In this document: positions 1 through 11,560 of the stretch, piece after piece
Position numbering within the stretch: position 1 is the stretch's first letter
Layout: the number at the start of each line of letters is the position of its first letter
Origin: Megamerina dolium
Lineage: Eukaryota; Arthropoda; Insecta; Diptera; Megamerinidae
Direction: 5' to 3'
DNA length: 64,000 bases
NCBI GenBank assembly: GCA_963854835.1
Contig: OY978529.1
Location: 37,940,055-38,004,054, forward strand
Notes under the pieces: generated by a model
What the model was told of the DNA's origin: nothing
Seen by the model: only the letters and a program-made list of their open reading frames with translations
Databases searched by the model: none
Made by a program: the position numbers and the translations under genes

Positions 1-750
1 ATGGGTCTTTTTCGCAGCAACTTGTTTTAATGCAGCAACATCTATACAATTGTTATTGTAGTTGCTGCTGGCAATGCCGTATTAAATGCGTATTTGTCAA
101 TTGACACAAATTAATGAGTTTATAAATAATATTCTTTATATTTTGCAATTTCACTATAATAAAAACAAGAATGGTGAAGCATTGGTGGGCTCTAATGCTA
201 TTAAAGAAGTTGTGGAAGTACAAAACAGATAGTTTTTTTGTCAAAAATAAATGAATGAATGAGAAATTTTCATATCAAAGATGTTCATAGATGTGGGCAA
301 TTTATTATTGAGAAACTTTATGAACCTCGAACTCGATGGATGTCACATGTACTGATTTCATTTCATTCAATCACAAAATCTTAATATTTTTGTATTTCTT
401 GTAAACAGAAGTAATATCGAACCAGTAATAGGAGTTAGACTAATTACTGATTGTAATCACTTTGGATATTAAATATTTGGGATTTCGCTATTCTGTAATT
501 TGAGCTTAAGGATTTTATGGAATATTTGACGAATAAAGTTCTGAGTATTTCGGTTTTTGTAGTTTTGTAAAACGATAAAACGATTTTTATTCACCAAGCC
601 ACACAAGACTAACTATAAGAACCTTTAATGTTCGGCAAAAACGATCCATGTAAAACTTTTGTAGTTTCCCAGATTTTTGTTTCCACAACGACAATTATAT
701 CGATGACCCTGACCCGGCAAAAATGCGTCCAATATTGGTATAATAAGGGC
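1..750. other. No gene recognised
   Basis: AT-rich DNA in the intron or flank downstream of the last Ig3 exon. No exon with a conserved protein signature was found on either strand; the missing C-terminal exon of the DIP-type gene is not visible here. Confidence 0.7.
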
Positions 751-756
751 TTCTTT

Positions 757-1130
757 AAACGTGCCGTGGTTCAGTGGTTAGTATGTTGGCCTTCTGTTCT
801 GTAGATCGTAGATTGAATCCCCGGCTGAAGCACAATTTTCAAATAGAAAGATCTTCTTTCCAACGGTTCTCACCTGTCAGCAAGCATTTGTCAATTCTTT
901 CGGAAGCAACAATTTGCAATGAAAAAGCTTCTAAAAGACCTTTGTGAGAAAGCTCAGAACAAGTGATTCCACAAATATTCTGCCGTTCCGGACCGGCTAA
1001 TATAAGTAGGTCTCCTTTAATGATGTTCAAAATTTAACACGTACAAGAGTATTGGAAGAGAATCTCGACCAAAGGGTCCTTGGGGCCTATAAGTGCCACA
1101 AACAAATTAGATTAGCCGAACGACTATTTT
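757..1130 (+). repeat. SINE-like element with tRNA-type promoter
   Basis: The head resembles a tRNA: an A-box-like TGGTTCAGTGGTTAG at 767-781 and a B-box-like GATTGAATCCCC at 812-823, with about 30 bases between them. The body (about 830-1125) is shared with the inverted element at 50.1-50.5 kb, for example GCTAATATAAGTAGGTCTCC and CAAGAGTATTGGAAGAGAAT. A tRNA-like head joined to a shared unrelated body is the definition of a tRNA-derived SINE. It would be transcribed by RNA polymerase III and needs a partner LINE to move. Confidence 0.75.
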
Positions 1131-2331
1131 CAGTGATCTGTGAAAATTACTAGGGTCAGTTTTTTTTTAACTCAGTAAGTTCCAAATAGTACCATCCCGA
1201 AGAAATAATTAATTTTTGTTGTGATCACATATTTTGCCTGAGCCTGAGGGTTTTTTGTGTTAGCTTCATATTTCTTCTGAGATTTGTTATAGAGTTTCTG
1301 CAAAAGCTTTTCCATGATAAATTTTTTGTAGGAAAACTTGCAAATTGCATGGTTAAATGAATACAATGACTTTTTTAATGATACTTTTGACTAACCAAGT
1401 CCTAATACTTTCTCCCCGACGGAGATGAATGTATAAAAAATCACTTTTAAATGAAATCAACGAATGAACATATGCTCATATGACCAAAATATGTAGATTT
1501 AAGTATAAAACGCATATATGAATGGATGGTTGGATCGACGGATAGAGAGGGCATTGCTGAAGGAATCAACGAAATGAATGAATGTTGCACACGGACAGAC
1601 ATAAATATAAAATCCTATTTATGAATGTTGCAAGCATTCATATATACATTTTGGCAATTTGTTGCTAGCAAAATGGGATGTTGTCATTGTTAGTGTTGCC
1701 ATATGGCAATATATATGTGCATACATACAATATAATATGCGCGTGCAGCACAAACACTAGTAAACATGCTGTGGAAGAATATGTACGAGTATATGAACAT
1801 GCATACATATTGCATATGCTATGGATGCGTTTTGGCGTTGCTCAATTTAATTATTTATGACAACAATTTCATGAATTTCATTAAATTCCACACACACACA
1901 CACACACACACATACACCTAGGCATGCACTCATACGTCACGCATACGCACATATATTAAATACGAGTATTAGTATCATACATGCAAAAGGATCATAAGCC
2001 TAGTGAGAGAAGTATATTGGGGGGCGAATACGTATGTATGATGCCGCCTTCATACATTATTGTTACTGTCAGTTTTCAATATAAGAAGTTTTATTACCGT
2101 CGGTTGAGCGAATTGCCTTTTTGATGGCAGCGGGAGGAGGGTAAGAATGGGGGGCAAAATACAGACATATAAATAGTTTCAATTGAATGTTGTTGGCTGG
2201 CATTCAACAACACTTGTGTGCAATTTTATGGCTTCAAAATTATTCGAATTACATATATCTATGACTATGACCCTGTCTCTTCAGCATACGTCTCTCTGTC
2301 ATATAAAAAGATTTGTTTTTAATTGTTCATA

Positions 2332-2332
<1 letters not shown>

Positions 2333-2364
<32 letters not shown>
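2333..2364. repeat. (GT)n microsatellite
   Basis: Sixteen GT dinucleotides. Downstream on the plus strand, a (GGTT)n run follows at 2460-2494, and a (CA)n run lies upstream at 1889-1912. All three flank the last Ig3 exon seen here. Confidence 0.97.
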
Positions 2365-2368
<4 letters not shown>

Positions 2369-2459
2369 CAGTGCAAATGAGAATTACAATTTAAAATGTG
2401 CATATTTTTGAGACAATTTAAACAATGTTGGAATTTAGGTCGAACTGGTTGGTAAGTCA

Positions 2460-2494
2460 GTCGGTTGGTTGGTTGGTTGGTTGGTTGGTTGGTT
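2460..2494. repeat. (GGTT)n microsatellite
   Basis: About eight GGTT units, within 180 bases of the Ig3 exon donor at 2669. Confidence 0.96.
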
Positions 2495-2669
2495 AATCTG
2501 ACAATTGGTTCGTTGATTTGTTGTTGATTCATTATTTTAAATACAATGTACATTTAAATGTATTTAATTTTACTATTGTTACTGTGTGATTTATTAATTG
2601 TTTAATGAGTGCTTAATTTAAAATATCCATGTTGTATGAATTGTACGTAACATATCTATCCACACTTAC

Positions 2670-2812
2670 CATATAATCGTATAATTCCATCTGTTTCACC
2701 ACGTGGATTTTTTGCTACACATTTATAAATACCATCATCATTACTATTCACATGATATACGGTTAATTTCATATGCGTTTTATAGATTGGTACACCAACA
2801 CTGGATTCAACT
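2670..2812 (-). CDS. DIP-type gene exon: second half of Ig3
   Basis: Encodes VESSVGVPIYKTHMKLTVYH, then VNSNDDGIYKCVAKNPRGET and DGIIRLY. DDGIYKC is the DxGxYxC motif holding the second Ig3 cysteine, and CVAKNPRGETDG is a DIP hallmark. The acceptor GATAG/A lacks a strong pyrimidine tract, but only this choice restores the lysine codon with the previous exon. The donor is TATG/GTAAGT. Because a clean donor follows and no stop is reached, at least one more exon (C-terminal tail or anchor) must lie to the left of this window on the minus strand. Confidence 0.92.
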
Positions 2813-2984
2813 CTATCAAAATTAATGGAAATAGAAAAAAACGACAGAGAAAAATGTGATTTTTATATTCAGAAAATTCAGAAAAAGTTCAATAATATTG
2901 TTTATTTGAGAATATACGTAGGTTTAAAGCTATAAATTGATCCATAGCCTTGATAGATTTTTATTTTTGTATGCTAAATCAAAC

Positions 2985-3810
2985 AAATCATACATTTGAA
3001 AAGATGTTTTGTATGGGAGGTACGCAGAATTTTCATCCGATTACAGGAACTTTTAAATTCATGCATCCGTGAGTAAAAACAAAATGTATCCAGAAATTTT
3101 CAGTACTATAACTTTAGATTACTATATAAAAGGTGTAAAAATATTCAATCGATAACACATTTTTGTATGAAAGCTAGGCCTAATTGTAATGCAATTGTGT
3201 CAATTTTTGAGATGAACACTACTTTTTTGATACTTGCTCGAAAACCTATTTTTGTATGTGTAATAGGTGTGGTTTTTATTCATTTACGTCAATTTTTGAA
3301 TTGATCAAATATTTGTGTCTGAAAACATATGTTCGATCAGGTATCATTTCATTTCGCATGTTTTTGGGGTTGGCCATTTTTTGTGTGAAATTGTGCCTGA
3401 CTTAAGATTGATCATTTTAAATTTGCATGAATAAAGTCTGAAAATGTATGTTCGAAAACTTACTTTTGTATGAAAACTAATTGTGTTTATCATTAAATTA
3501 TACCCATTTTTCAACATATTGGTTTGTTTGTAAGAATCGTCAAAGTTTCGTAATAATATGCTATCAGAAAAACTTCAAAACTGATGTTCGAAAAAGTGCT
3601 TTTTACGTGAGTGAAGCGTAGTTTTTATTCAATTGTATTAATTTTTGGACTCATCCCTTCTTTTGTAAAAATCAACCAGTGTACGAAATTTTAGCTCGAT
3701 TGCTCAATGTTTACCTGCAAAATGGTTGAAAGACTATGTTCGAAAACATACATTCCTATGGGAGTTAAATGTGGAATCCGTTTTTATTGAAAATTGTAAC
3801 GTTCGGAATA
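2985..3810 (+). repeat. Diffuse ~130-190-bp tandem repeats, family D
   Basis: Decayed repeats of a unit containing TTCGAAAACATACTTTTGTA, TGTATGGGAGGTA and a stretch like TTTTTATTCAATTGTATTAA. Several units can be followed by the recurring TTCGAAAA and TTTGTATG cores, for example at about 3450, 3590 and 3740. No coding potential is seen. Similar blocks occur at 38570-40020, 46130-46460, 56560-57260 and 59270-59560. Confidence 0.65.
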
Positions 3811-3867
3811 ATTGCCTATAAGTTGGCGACCGATGGTTACCGTTTGAAAGTATAAATATATATATTT

Positions 3868-6488
3868 TTATACCCTGCATAATGCAATATGCATGGTATA
3901 TTCATTTCGGTCAGATGTTTGTGTCCACTTGAAGGAATCTCCGGAGATATAGACATGGATATATATTCGTGATCAGCGTCGATTAAATTTTCGATTTAAC
4001 GATGTCCGTCCGTCCGTCCGTCCGTCCGTCTGTCTGTCACCTGGCTGGTTCGCACGATAACTTGAGTAAATATTGAGCTATTTCGATGAAATTTGGCACA
4101 AGTAATCTATGATCCAAGGGTACGGAGGGGATTGATATTGGGCATGATCGGTCAATAACCACGCCCACACCAAGCATTCAAAGCGACTTACCTCGAAATT
4201 TTCAAAATCTTTAACTTGCCATAACTCACATAATATACCACTTGGGACAACAATATTTGGCACATAGACATATATTATACTTCTATATAAACTCGCCAAA
4301 AGTGGTTGAGCCACGCCTACTTTTTAGCGTAGCTCTCATACAAAGTGTCTCTACTTCTTTTAAATTGAAACAGCTGTAACTTCTACAATCTTCTGTCCAG
4401 AATAACCATAATTGACACTTAGATTAATATCGTAGTCAGAAATAATCTGGCAGAAAATCAGTGTGCCACGCCCACTCCTTTTTGGGTCTCCCATACAAAG
4501 TTGCGGAAATAAAAAAAAATGTTACCGGTTATAACTTGCAAACTATTTAGCGTAAAATAACGAGATTTAAGGTGTGGATTAGTATTGTACGAGCAACTAG
4601 GCTCACAGAAAATGGGCGCACCACGCGCACTGTTTATCGTAGCCCCCATACAAATTTTAAATTGAAACAGCTGTAACTTCGGCAATCTTCTGTCTAGAAT
4701 AACCATAATTGACACTTAAATTAATATTGTAGTCGGCAAAAATCTGGCGAAAAATCAGTGTGCCACGCCCACTCCTTCATGAGTCTCCCATACAAAGTCA
4801 AGGGAATTAAACTAAAATTTTAAGCTCCATAACTTACAAACCATTTAGCGTAGGACAACGAGATTTAAGGTATAAAATAGTATTGTACGAGCAACTAGAC
4901 TCACTTGAAATGGGCGCGCCACGCCCACTGTTTATTGTAGCCCCCATACAAATTTTAAATTAAAACAGATGTAACTTCGGCAATCTTCTGCCTAAAATAA
5001 CCATAATTGACACTTAGATTAATATCGTAGTCGGCAAAAATCTGGCAGAAAATCAGTGTGCCACGTCCACTCCTTCATGAGTCTCCCATACAAAGTCAAG
5101 GGAATTAAACTAAAAGTTTTAAGCTCCATAACTTACAAACCATTTAGCGTAGGACAACGAGATTTAAGGTATGGATTAGTATTGTACGAGAAACTGGGCT
5201 CACAGAAAATGGGCGCACCACGCCCATTGTTTATCGTAGCCCCCATACAAATTTTAAATTGAAACAGCTGTAACTTCGGCAATCTTCTGCCTAAAATAAC
5301 CATAATTGACACTTAAATTAATATCGTAGTCGGCAAAAATCTGGCATAAAATCAGTGTGCCACGCCCACTCCTTCATGAGTCTCCCATACAAAGTCAAGG
5401 GAATTAGACTAAAACTTTTAAGCTCCATAACTTACAAACCATTTAGCGTAGAACAACGAGATTTAAGGTATGGATAAGTATTGTACGAGCAACTAGGCTC
5501 ATAGGAAATGGGCGCGCCGTGCCCACTGTTTATTGCAGCCCCCATACAAAATGACTGAAATTCTTTTAAATTTAAACAGCTGTAACTTCAACAATCTCCT
5601 GCCTAAAATAACCATAATTGACACTTAGATTAATATCGTAGTCGGCAAAAATCTGGCAGAAAATCAGTGTGCCACGTCCACTCCTTCATGAGTCTCCCAT
5701 ACAAAGTCAAGGGAATTAAACTAAAAGTTTTAAGCTCCATAACTTACAAACCATTTAGCGTAGGACAACGAGATTTAAGGTATGGATTAGTATTGTACGA
5801 GAAACTGGGCTCACAGAAAATGGGCGCACCACGCCCATTGTTTATCGTAGCCCCCCCACGCCCACTCCTTCATGAGTCTCCCATACAAAGTCAAGGGAAT
5901 TAAACTAAAACTTTTAAGCTCCATAACTTACAAACCATTTAGCGTAGGACAACGAGATTTAAGGTATGGATTAGTATTGTACGAGAAACTGGGCTCACAG
6001 AAAATGGGCGCACCACGCCCATTGTTTATCGTAGCCCCCATACGCCCACTCCTTCATGAGTCTCCCATACAAAGTCAAGGGAATTAAACTAAAACTTTTA
6101 AGCTCCATAACTTACAAACCATTTAGCGTAGGACAACCAAATGTAAGGTGTGGATTGATATTGAAATATTAAGTAGATATACCAGAAAGAGATACGTCAC
6201 GCCCACTTTTTATATAGCTTCCGTACAAAGTCTCGGATTTATCTTAAACATTAAAACACCCATAACTTACTAATTAATACGCCTAAGTCAACCCATTGCA
6301 ACCTATGTAGTTTAGTATTATAGGCAGAAATAAATCCTCCAAAATTGGTGAGGTACGCCTGCTTCTTATTGTAGGTCCTATACAAAGTAGTGGAAGAAAA
6401 GGATGGATATACGAGCAAACTTTTTATATATATCTCTACATATGCAGGATATAATTTGGTCGGCCCCAGCCGACTGTAAAGAGATTTT
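3868..6488 (+). repeat. Long interspersed repeat, copy A (tandem array expanded)
   Basis: The repeat starts ATACCCTGCATAATGC (which folds back on itself with TATGCATGGTAT) and has a CCGT tetranucleotide run at about 4007-4032 followed by CTGT. It contains a tandem array of units about 299 bp long, starting near 4453, 4751, 5049, 5348 and 5660, then two shorter units of about 187 bp. It ends with TATGCAGGATATAATTTGG and a GTCGGC/GCCGAC stem-loop (6459-6475). Open frames inside the array are repeat artefacts. Two further copies are at 9757-11065 and 18883-20795. The features suggest a non-autonomous element, possibly helentron/DINE-like, but no protein-coding partner is seen. Confidence 0.85.
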
Positions 6489-6494
6489 TGCTAT

Positions 6495-6545
6495 TAAATT
6501 AACCGCAGTCGCGATTCGAACTCACGACTTACGATGAACTTCGGC
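6495..6545 (-). repeat. tRNA 3'-half-like fragment
   Basis: Minus strand reads AGTCGTGAGTTCGAATCGCG, a good T-arm/B-box sequence with complementary bases around GTTCGAATC. No matching D-arm half precedes it. It sits between copy A of the long repeat and the donor of the Ig3 exon. Most likely a SINE relic. Confidence 0.5.
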
Positions 6546-6587
6546 ACACAGAAATATATGTGATGTTTCAATATACATAATACTAAC

Positions 6588-6738
6588 TTGTATTTGTGTG
6601 AGTCATGTATAATTGGTCCCTCGCCACGTGTCCAATAATTGAGTGATGTGGGATGTGCTTCGGTAAAACATTCGATAGTCACATTGAAACCTTCTGGTGC
6701 GCCCACCAATTGATGTGGTATTAATAACATTGGTGGAA
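6588..6738 (-). CDS. DIP-type gene exon: first half of Ig3
   Basis: Encodes FPPMLLIPHQLVGAPEGFNV, then TIECFTEAHPTSLNYWTRGE and IIHDSHKYK. It contains the first Ig3 cysteine (TIECF) and the tryptophan region LNYWTRG. The acceptor is CTCTTACAG/TT. The donor is ACAA/GTTAGT, a weaker match than the others, and leaves two bases (AA) of a lysine codon to be completed by A from the next exon. It lies 27.6 kb downstream of the preceding exon. A long interspersed repeat ends about 100 bases beyond the donor. Confidence 0.92.
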
Positions 6739-6739
6739 C

Positions 6740-7872
6740 TGTAAGAGAAGAAAAAATGGACCATTAGAAAAACATATAAATAGATTTTGTTAATCAAATA
6801 GAAGTTAAAAAGGTTAAAACTATATGGTGTGGATTCTTTGATATCTATTTGATGTATTCACAATATAATTTAATAAGTGGTCAAAAGTATGTGCCAATAG
6901 TTTCAGATTATAAAGAAAAAGGTTAATCCAGGACACTTAAGAACTTAACTCAACTTATAAATAAAAAACTTTTCAATAATTAAATTATAAGAGAGACAGG
7001 AAAAAATGTTGAATATAAATACATACAAATCAAGGAACTATGAAAGGAAAGCAAGACTGCAATAACTACAAACACATAATACAGTTCTTGAAAGTCCAAC
7101 TTCCATAAAGTTATTTCTTTTTGCTGATGATTTTTATGTGGCTTTTAAATGAGGTTAAGGCAATTATGAAAATTAAATAAGCTAATGTGAAAGGAGGCCT
7201 CTCAGAATGATGCATATGAATATATTTATAGTTACATCTTCAATATTTCTGCCAACATTTAGTAGTTGTTGTTTTTTCTAAACAGTCGCATCTTCATACA
7301 TTTAAATAAGATAAGACACAAATGTATATAAATAATATCCAAAACAGACAGACAGAAGTGTTAGACGATGAAGAAAAAGTATAAAAAAGCAAATAAAATA
7401 AAACTTTTCTATTTTGTAAAAAGTTTTCAATTTTCTTGTTTTGTATGAAAAGATTTCTTTTGCGTTCGTGATTGACAAACAGCCGTTGAGACAAGATATC
7501 TTTACATCGTTATATTGTATATTGTGCATGACCTCATATATGCTATTTATAAGGACGAAAAAGGAAAAATTAGATAAAGAATATAAAATTGCTGAAGTCA
7601 CATTTTGTTTTGTTCGTCAAAGTAGTTATAAGTAGTTTATGAAGATGTTTTATAATTGAGGTAAAAACTTTACTTTGGCATGCTCTAGTTTGCGCCAAGC
7701 CACAGCCATATTCGTTAGCTTGAACTAAACCACGAATCAGTTACTGTTGAATCAAAAACGAGACGTTGATTATTTTATTGTGAATCACAAATTCGGCATT
7801 GTTATTACGTAGATTATCGTGTATCAAGAAGGAAAATGTAAATATTAACCCAGTGGTGATTTTAGAAATTGT
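6740..7872. other. Intronic, no gene recognised
   Basis: AT-rich intron between the Ig3 exon and a truncated RTE. The overlapping short open frames at 7294-7635 on both strands lack conserved features. Confidence 0.75.
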
Positions 7873-7885
7873 AGTACTTCCACTT

Positions 7886-9328
7886 GCCTGCCGAGTTGTT
7901 TAAGACCGGAGGCGATGAGCTGCTCACCCGCATGCACCAGCTCATAAGCAGAATATGGTCGAATGAAAGCATGCCTGATGATTGGAGGCTCAGTGTTCTC
8001 TGTCCTGTACATAAAAAAGGAGACCCCACAATTTGCGCCAACTACCGTGGAATAAGTCTCCTGAGCATCGCATACAAGGTTCTATCGAGCGTACTGTGTG
8101 AAAGGTTGAAGCCTATGCTCAGTAACCTGATTGGACCTTATCAGTGTAGCTTCAGACCAGGTAAATCCACCATCGACCAGATTTTCACACTGCGCCAAAT
8201 CCTGGAGAAGACCCAAGAAAAATAGATCGACACACACCACCTATTTGTTGATTATAAAGCCGCTTTCGACAGTCCGGTAAGGGATTACCTCTACGCAACA
8301 ATGTCTGAGTTCGGTATTCCTGCAAAGCTCATTCGACTTTGTAGAATGACACTGAATAACTCCCGTTGTGCAGTGAAAATTGGGAAGGACCTAACCGCAC
8401 CGTTTAATACCGAACGGGGTTTCAGACAAGGTCATTCGTTATCGTGCGACTTCTTCAATCTTATTATGGAGAAAATAATACGAGCTGCTGATCTACGACA
8501 TAATGGCACTATCTTCAACAAAAGTGTCATGCTGTTAGCGTATGCCGACGATATTGACATAATCGGTATGAACACGTGAGCAGTCGCGTCGGATGGGTCT
8601 CACGGTGAACGAGGGCAAGACGAAGTATCTAGTGTCAACAAACAAAGAGTCTCGGCGTCTTGGACAGCACGTCACTGTTGACAACTACGCTTTTGAAGTA
8701 GTAAGGGACTTTGTCTATCTTGGAACCAGCATTAACAGCAGTAATGACGTCAGCTTGGAGATCATGCGTAGGATAACTCTTGCTAACAGGTGTTACTTTG
8801 AGCTGAGTAAGCAATTGAGAAGTCGAGCCCTCTCTCGAAGAACGAAAACTACACTCTACAAGTCTCTCATCATGCCTGTCCTAACATATGGCGCTGAAGC
8901 CTGGACAATTTCCACCTCGGATGAGCGAATGCTTGGAGTTTTCGAGAGAAAAGTCCTACGCAAGATCTTTGGACCTATTTGCGTTGGTGGCGAGTACCGA
9001 ATAAGGTACAACCATTAGCTGTACGAGCTGTATGCCGATATTGACATAGTAAAGCGCATCAAAATCCAGCGGCTGCGCTGGCTAGGTCATGTCGAGCGAA
9101 TGGAAGAACACGCTCCAGCTAAGAAGGTGTTATATTAGGAACCCGCTGGAGGACGACGCAGAAGAGGAAGACCAAACCTCAGGTGGAAAGACCAAGTACT
9201 GGAGAACCTGACGGCGCTTGGAATTTCTAACTGGCGCCAGCTAGCGAAGAATAGAGATGGCTGGCGAAGCATGTTATATTCGGCCTAAATCGATATTCGG
9301 TTGTTATGGCCACATAAGTAAGTAAGTA
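7886..9328 (+). mobile_element. 5'-truncated RTE copy with 13-bp target duplication
   Basis: About 1.44 kb of plus-strand sequence is nearly identical to the second half of the intact RTE at 21.7-24.7 kb, starting in the reverse transcriptase (LPAELFKTGGDELLTR) and ending in the TAAG tail. The 13 bases AGTACTTCCACTT flank it at 7873-7885 and 9329-9341. The copy is dead: a TAG replaces a glutamine codon at about 8224, a deletion with a stop occurs near 8577, and TAG codons occur at about 9016 and 9136. The RQGDS motif reads RQGHS. High similarity to the intact copy suggests a fairly young insertion. It sits inside the DIP-type gene's long third intron, opposite in orientation to the gene. Confidence 0.93.
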
Positions 9329-9341
9329 AGTACTTCCACTT

Positions 9342-9756
9342 ACGGTACTATTAGTTCGTCTATATACTTTATGGTTTCATGTGCTAAAAGTAAATGAGAA
9401 TTCTAAGCAAATAAAGAGTATTCATTAGACAGTGATTGAAAAAAATGTACATGTTAATTCTCGTTATTCAACTGGCATTTTTTGCTGGGTGTAGTAATAA
9501 ATATTGCTATATGCCATTTAATATGTGTACAAATTAGTTCTGTCATGTGAAGTTGATTGCATTAAAAAACATTCACGCATCCATTTCACCCTCCATCTTG
9601 GGTGCTTATAGCGTAGTCATTTTTGTGTATATGACATAAGTTTCACTCATTTACAAGCTGTCGTTCAGCGTGTATTAATTTTATAAGAGATGTATATCGA
9701 TGAGCAACATTTACGCCATTGTATTTTATTCTCTTCTCAAATGAAGACAAAAAAAA
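9342..9756. other. Intronic, no gene recognised
   Basis: AT-rich spacer between the RTE copy and repeat copy B. Nothing recognised. Confidence 0.7.
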
Positions 9757-11065
9757 AAAATCTCCTTACAGTCGGCTGGTGCCGACCAAACTATACCCTG
9801 CATATGTAGATTTATATATAAAAAGTTTACTCGAATATCCAACTTTTCTTTTATTTCCACTTTTCGAGAAACAATTTTTGCATATACTACTAATTTACAC
9901 CCGAAATATGGTTGACTTTGACGAAGTAAAAGGATTTTAAGATAATTCCGAGGCTTAGTATGGGAGCTATATAAAAAGTGGGCGTGGCTTACCACTTTCT
10001 AGTAAATCCAATTAATTTTTCAATGATAATCCACACCTTAAATTTGGTGTCCTACGTTGAATAGTTTCTAAGTTATGGTGGTTAACATTTTTGTTTAATT
10101 TCCTCAACTTTGTATGGGAGCCCCAATAAGAAGTGGGCGTGGTACGCTGATTTTTCGCCAGATTATTTCCGACTACGATATTAATTTAAGTGTCAATTAT
10201 GGTTATTCTAGACAGAAGATTGCCGAAGTTACAGCTGTTTCAATTTAAAATTTGTATGGGGGCTACGATAAACACTGGGCGTGGTGCACCCATTTTCTGT
10301 GAGCCTAGTTGCTCGTACAATACTAATCCACACCTTAAATCTCGTTATTCTACGCTGAATAGTTTGCAAGTTATAACCGGTAACATTTTTTTTAATTTCC
10401 GCAACTTTGTATGGGAGACCCAAAAAGGAGTGGGCGTGGCACATTGATTTTCTGCCATATTATTTCCGACTACCGTATTAATCTAAGTGTCAATTATGGT
10501 TATTCTAGACAGAAGATTGTAGAAGTTACAGCAGTTTCAATTTAAAAGAAGTACAGACACTTTGTATGGGAGCTACGCTAGAAAGTAGGCGTGGCTCATC
10601 CACTTTTGGTGAGGTTATATAGTAGTATAATATAACTCTATGTGCAAAATATTGTTGTCCCAAGTAGTATATTGTGTGAGTTATAGCAAGTTAAAGATTT
10701 TGAAAATTTCGAGGTTAGTCGCTTTGAATGCTTGGTGTGGGCGTGGTTATTGACCGATCATGCCCAATATCAATCCCCTCCGTACCCTTGGATCATAGAT
10801 TACTTATGCCAAATTTCATCGAAATAGCTCAATATTTACTCAAGTTATCGTGCGAACCAGCCAGGTGACAGACAGACGGACGGACGGACGGACGGACGGA
10901 CGGACGGACGGACGGACGGACGGACATCGTTAAATCGAAAATTTAATCGACGCTGATCACGAATATATATCCATGTCTATATCTCCGGAGATTCCTTCAA
11001 GTGGACACAAACATCTGACCGAAATGAATATACCATGCATATTGCATTATGCAGGGTATAAAAAT
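9757..11065 (-). repeat. Long interspersed repeat, copy B (inverted, short array)
   Basis: Same family as copy A in reverse orientation. On the plus strand it opens with TTACAGTCGGCTGGTGCCGA (the stem-loop) and ACTATACCCTGCATATG, has only about one full internal unit, a long GGAC run (10874-10925), and closes with GCATTATGCAGGGTATAAAA. Its tetranucleotide run is about twice as long as in copy A. Ends and order of parts agree with the other two copies, which supports treating them as one element with fixed termini. Confidence 0.85.
10874..10925. repeat. (GGAC)n tetranucleotide run of repeat copy B
   Basis: About 12-13 GGAC units, internal to the long interspersed repeat. Corresponding CCGT runs in copies A and C are shorter, so this run is the variable part of the element. 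Confidence 0.95.
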
Positions 11066-11159
11066 ACGCCTGAAGCTGTGAAGTTAATTAATTCGACTTT
11101 GGGTGAAAATGATCTAAATCGTAGAACGTGACAATAATTTTTGCCTAGAGGATATGGAG

Positions 11160-11560
11160 GAGTGTTACCCTGTGTTTGGTGTCATTTACTATAATTTTCT
11201 GTAGCCTGGTCAAACTTTCCCAGCTGAACATTATCAACAAAAAATTATCAAATTAAGTAATGCTGTGGAGGAAAAAAGACAAATTACTGGCCAAGGAAGT
11301 CAAAAAGTGATGTTGCTGTATGCTAAGAAAATAAACTTTGGAACTCCTCTTCTCTTTAGACTTCCAGAAGTTCTCCAGCATGAAACGTATTATCTAGACT
11401 TGGCTCCTTCCGACTACCATTGATTCAGTTCAATGCAGATTTCAATCAGATTTAGCTGATCAGCGTTTCTCTAAAGTTGAGCATGTGCGAAAATGGCTCT
11501 ATGAGTATTTTGACTCAAAACCGCCAAGTTTCTAAATAGTAAAAGAGCATAGATAGTAAT
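11160..11560 (+). pseudogene. Decayed mariner transposase remnant (C-terminal half)
   Basis: Plus-strand fragments align by eye to the mariner catalytic region: PGQTFPAEHYQQKIIKLSNA, VEEKRQITGQG, then YLDLAPSDYH (the third catalytic aspartate block), and later fragments resembling the FRSMQSDL and W-ASK-PEFF end. Stops interrupt every few tens of codons. No inverted repeats were found. It directly follows the long interspersed repeat copy at 9.76-11.07 kb. Confidence 0.78.

Larger units (their letters stand above)
1131..2669. other. Intronic, microsatellites only
   Basis: Start of the intron after the Ig3 exon on the minus strand. Holds (CA)n at 1889-1912, (GT)n and (GGTT)n runs. Short open frames here are built from these repeats. 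Confidence 0.75.

Noticed and set aside
767..823. tRNA gene at the head of the 757-1130 element
   Set aside because: A and B boxes are present, but the arms do not pair as a cloverleaf and the body is shared with another repeat, so it is a SINE head.
2299..2553. 84-codon minus-strand frame with PTNQ and TH repeats
   Set aside because: Translation of the GT and GGTT microsatellites.
4453..6130. Tandem array resembling a CRISPR array or a repeated small gene
   Set aside because: Units are contiguous with no unique spacers and about 299 bp long, and the organism is a eukaryote. Open frames in the units are by-products of the repeat.
6495..6545. tRNA gene
   Set aside because: Only a T-arm-like half is present, with no D arm, anticodon arm or acceptor pairing.
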